A stretch of DNA of 17,142 nucleotides from Enterovirga sp. Its GTDB lineage: Bacteria; Pseudomonadota; Alphaproteobacteria; Rhizobiales; Beijerinckiaceae. Both the position numbers and the translations under genes were made by a program. The notes beneath the pieces were generated by a model. The model worked only from the letters and a program-made list of their open reading frames with translations. It was not told the origin of the DNA and ran no database searches. Positions 15,502 to 17,142 of this stretch are shown here, one piece after another (the stretch's first letter is position 1; the number at the start of each line of letters is the position of its first letter). The stretch lies in the NCBI GenBank assembly GCA_028290385.1, contig JAQGJZ010000486.1:1-17142 (forward strand), written 5' to 3'.

Positions 15502-16592
15502 AAATCGCCTTCTACGGCTCGAGCCTGCTGTCCTCGTACTGGAACGGCGCGGCCACCTATTACCGCGGGCTCCTGTCCCAGCTCGCCAAGCGCGGCCACA
15601 CGATCACCTTCTACGAGCCCGACGCGTTCGACCGGCAGAAGCACCGCGACATCGACCCGCCGAACTGGTGCACCGTGAAGGTCTACCCGGCGACGGACGA
15701 TGCCGTGCGCGCCGTGATCGCCGAAGCCGCGCAGGCGGACGTGGTCGTGAAGGCGAGCGGCGTCGGGGTCTATGACGACGTGCTGCTGCTCGGGCTGCAG
15801 GAGGCCGCGCGCCCGGGCGCGATCCGGATGTTCTGCGACGTGGACGCGCCCGCGACCCTCGCCGAGCTGCGCGAGCACCACGACCACCCGATGCATCGGG
15901 TTCTGCCTGGGCTCGACCTCGTCATCACGTATGGCGGCGGCCCGCCGGTGATCGGCGCCTATGAGGGCTTCGGGGCCCGGCTCTGCGTGCCGATCTACAA
16001 CGCGCTCGACCCCGAGACGCACCATCCGGTGCCGGGCGATCCGCGCTTCGCGGCCGACCTGTCCTTCCTCGGCAACCGCCTTCCCGACCGCGAGGCGCGG
16101 GTAGAGACCTTCTTCCTGGATGCCGCGGCGCGACTGCCCGAGCGCTCCTTCCTGATCGGCGGAAACGGCTGGGAGTCCAAGGGGATGCCGGCCAATGTCC
16201 GGCATATCGGGCACGTCTACACGCGCGATCACAACGCCTTCAACACCTCGCCCATGGCGGTGCTGAACATCGCCCGCGATTCGATGGCGAGCGTCGGCTT
16301 CTCGCCCGCGACCCGCGTGTTCGAGGCCTGCGGGGCCGGCGCCTGCCTGATCACGGACGCCTGGGTCGGGCTCGAGATGTTCCTGGCGGAGGGCGAGGAG
16401 GTGCTGGTCGCGCGCGACGGGGCGGAGGTCGCCGAGCATGTGCGGACGCTGACGCCCGAGCGCGCGCGCCAGATCGGCGAGGCCGGCCGCGCCCGCATCC
16501 TGAAGGAGCACACCTACGAGCGCCGCGGGGCGGAGCTCGACCGGCTGCTCCGCGACGTCATGGGCGCCAAGCGCGAGCGGAGCGCAGCGTGA
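15498..16592 (+). CDS. CgeB-like glycosyltransferase, second tandem paralogue
   Basis: The protein is 364 residues from ATG 15498, with a 4-nt overlap on each side. It begins MKIAFYGSSLLSSYWNGAAT then YYRGLLSQLAKRGH. Mid-protein, MFCDVDAPATLAELREH and LVITYGGGPPVIGAYE are family-typical. The donor half includes LSFLGNRLPDR, RSFLIGGNGW and TRVFEACGAGACLITDAWVG, the Glyco_trans_1_2 region with the EGEEVLVARD end. No membrane helix or signal is visible, so it acts in the cytoplasm. A longer in-frame opening runs back to 14964 but lies inside the previous gene and is not coding there. Sugar and acceptor are unknown. Confidence 0.86.
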   Translation: MKIAFYGSSLLSSYWNGAATYYRGLLSQLAKRGHTITFYEPDAFDRQKHRDIDPPNWCTVKVYPATDDAVRAVIAEAAQADVVVKASGVGVYDDVLLLGLQEAARPGAIRMFCDVDAPATLAELREHHDHPMHRVLPGLDLVITYGGGPPVIGAYEGFGARLCVPIYNALDPETHHPVPGDPRFAADLSFLGNRLPDREARVETFFLDAAARLPERSFLIGGNGWESKGMPANVRHIGHVYTRDHNAFNTSPMAVLNIARDSMASVGFSPATRVFEACGAGACLITDAWVGLEMFLAEGEEVLVARDGAEVAEHVRTLTPERARQIGEAGRARILKEHTYERRGAELDRLLRDVMGAKRERSAA

Positions 16593-17142
16593 GCGTCGCC
16601 CCGATCAAGGTCGTCGTTCTCGGCCTGAGCCTGTCGTCGTCCTGGGGCAACGGCCACGCGACGACGTACCGGGCGCTGCTCAAGGCCTTTGTCGCGCGCG
16701 GGCACGAGGTGACGTTCCTTGAGCGCGACGTGCCCTGGTATTCCGGCCCGCATCGCGACCTCGCCGATCCGGATTGGTGCCGGCTCGTCTTCTACCGGGA
16801 GACCGCCGACCTGGAGCGCCACCGCGAGTTGATCGCCGGGGCGGACGCCGTCATCGTCGGATCCTATGTGCCGGATGGCGTGGCGGTCGGCCGGCTCGTG
16901 CAGAGCTGGGCCCGCGGCGCCACGGCCTTCTACGACATCGACACGCCCGTGACGCTCGCCAAGCTCGCGCGCGGCGACTTCGAGTACGTCTCGCCCGACC
17001 TCATCCCCGGCTACGACGTCTACCTGTCCTTCACGGGTGGGCCGACGCTGGATCTCATCGAGCAGCGATACGGCTCCCCGGCTGCCCGCGCGCTCTATTG
17101 CTCGGTCGACCCTGCCGCCTATCCGCCGCTGGAGCGGCCGAG
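16589..17142 (+). CDS. CgeB-like glycosyltransferase, third tandem paralogue, cut by window end
   Basis: A GTG at 16589 overlaps the previous stop (GTGA) and opens a frame with no stop to the window end, giving 184 residues. It begins MSVAPIKVVVLGLSLSSSWG then NGHATTYRALLKAFVARGHE, the same N-terminal motif as the two upstream copies. AFYDIDTPVTLAKLARGDF and YLSFTGGPTLDLIEQRYGS match the corresponding parts of the second copy (CDVDAPATL, ITYGGGPPVI). The C-terminal donor half lies outside. It is therefore the N-terminal half of a third CgeB-like glycosyltransferase in the same transcript. Confidence 0.85.
   Translation, partial: MSVAPIKVVVLGLSLSSSWGNGHATTYRALLKAFVARGHEVTFLERDVPWYSGPHRDLADPDWCRLVFYRETADLERHRELIAGADAVIVGSYVPDGVAVGRLVQSWARGATAFYDIDTPVTLAKLARGDFEYVSPDLIPGYDVYLSFTGGPTLDLIEQRYGSPAARALYCSVDPAAYPPLERP

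Noticed and set aside
15183..16511. 442-codon minus-strand frame opposite the CgeB-like genes
   Set aside because: Fully antisense to a clear CgeB-like gene and composed of typical shadow-frame residues, with no motif or ribosome binding site.
1..17142. tRNA or rRNA genes, CRISPR arrays, insertion sequences or phage genes
   Set aside because: No cloverleaf pattern, regular spacer-repeat array, transposase or integrase motifs, or terminal inverted repeats were seen by eye.

Overview
The window is high-GC alphaproteobacterial DNA, most likely from the Hyphomicrobiales (a Methylobacterium, Microvirga, Bosea or Chelatococcus-like genome). This rests on the RpoA and ribosomal protein sequences, a rpsM-rpsK-rpoA-rplQ cluster without rpsD, an htrA and rarA gene nearby, and intergenic palindromes of the type common in that order. 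The genus is inferred, not proven.

Left part (1-5010), mostly minus strand: a truncated ankyrin-repeat gene, rarA (AAA+ replication-recombination factor), a small DUF378 membrane protein on the plus strand, a periplasmic HtrA/DegP-type protease, and a GT4 glycosyltransferase lying just past the rplQ terminator.

Centre (4985-7894), minus strand: the operon rpsM-rpsK-rpoA-rplQ. It has a candidate promoter upstream of rpsM, structured spacers with palindromic repeats and attenuator-like hairpins, and a clear intrinsic terminator after rplQ. The usual upstream partners secY and adk are missing. A divergent gene cluster sits there instead, so the ribosomal cluster has been split.

Right part (8011-17142), plus strand: first a two-gene unit of a small Cys-dependent phosphatase translationally coupled to a 591-residue protein that reads as a phosphoribosyltransferase-like domain fused to an APH/choline-kinase-like domain. 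Next comes a small acidic/aromatic domain with a lysine-rich histone H1-like tail. It is followed by a tightly packed sugar cluster: two extended SDR nucleotide-sugar enzymes (the second of the CDP-paratose/tyvelose 2-epimerase type), a GT4 glycosyltransferase and three tandem CgeB-like glycosyltransferases, the last cut by the window end. Most junctions are 1- or 4-nt start/stop overlaps; the exception is the 22-nt gap before the GT4 gene. This looks like a pathway that makes a modified nucleotide sugar and transfers it to an unknown acceptor.

The least familiar parts are the phosphatase plus PRTase-kinase pair and the tandem CgeB paralogue array. No tRNA, rRNA, CRISPR array, insertion sequence or replication origin was seen.
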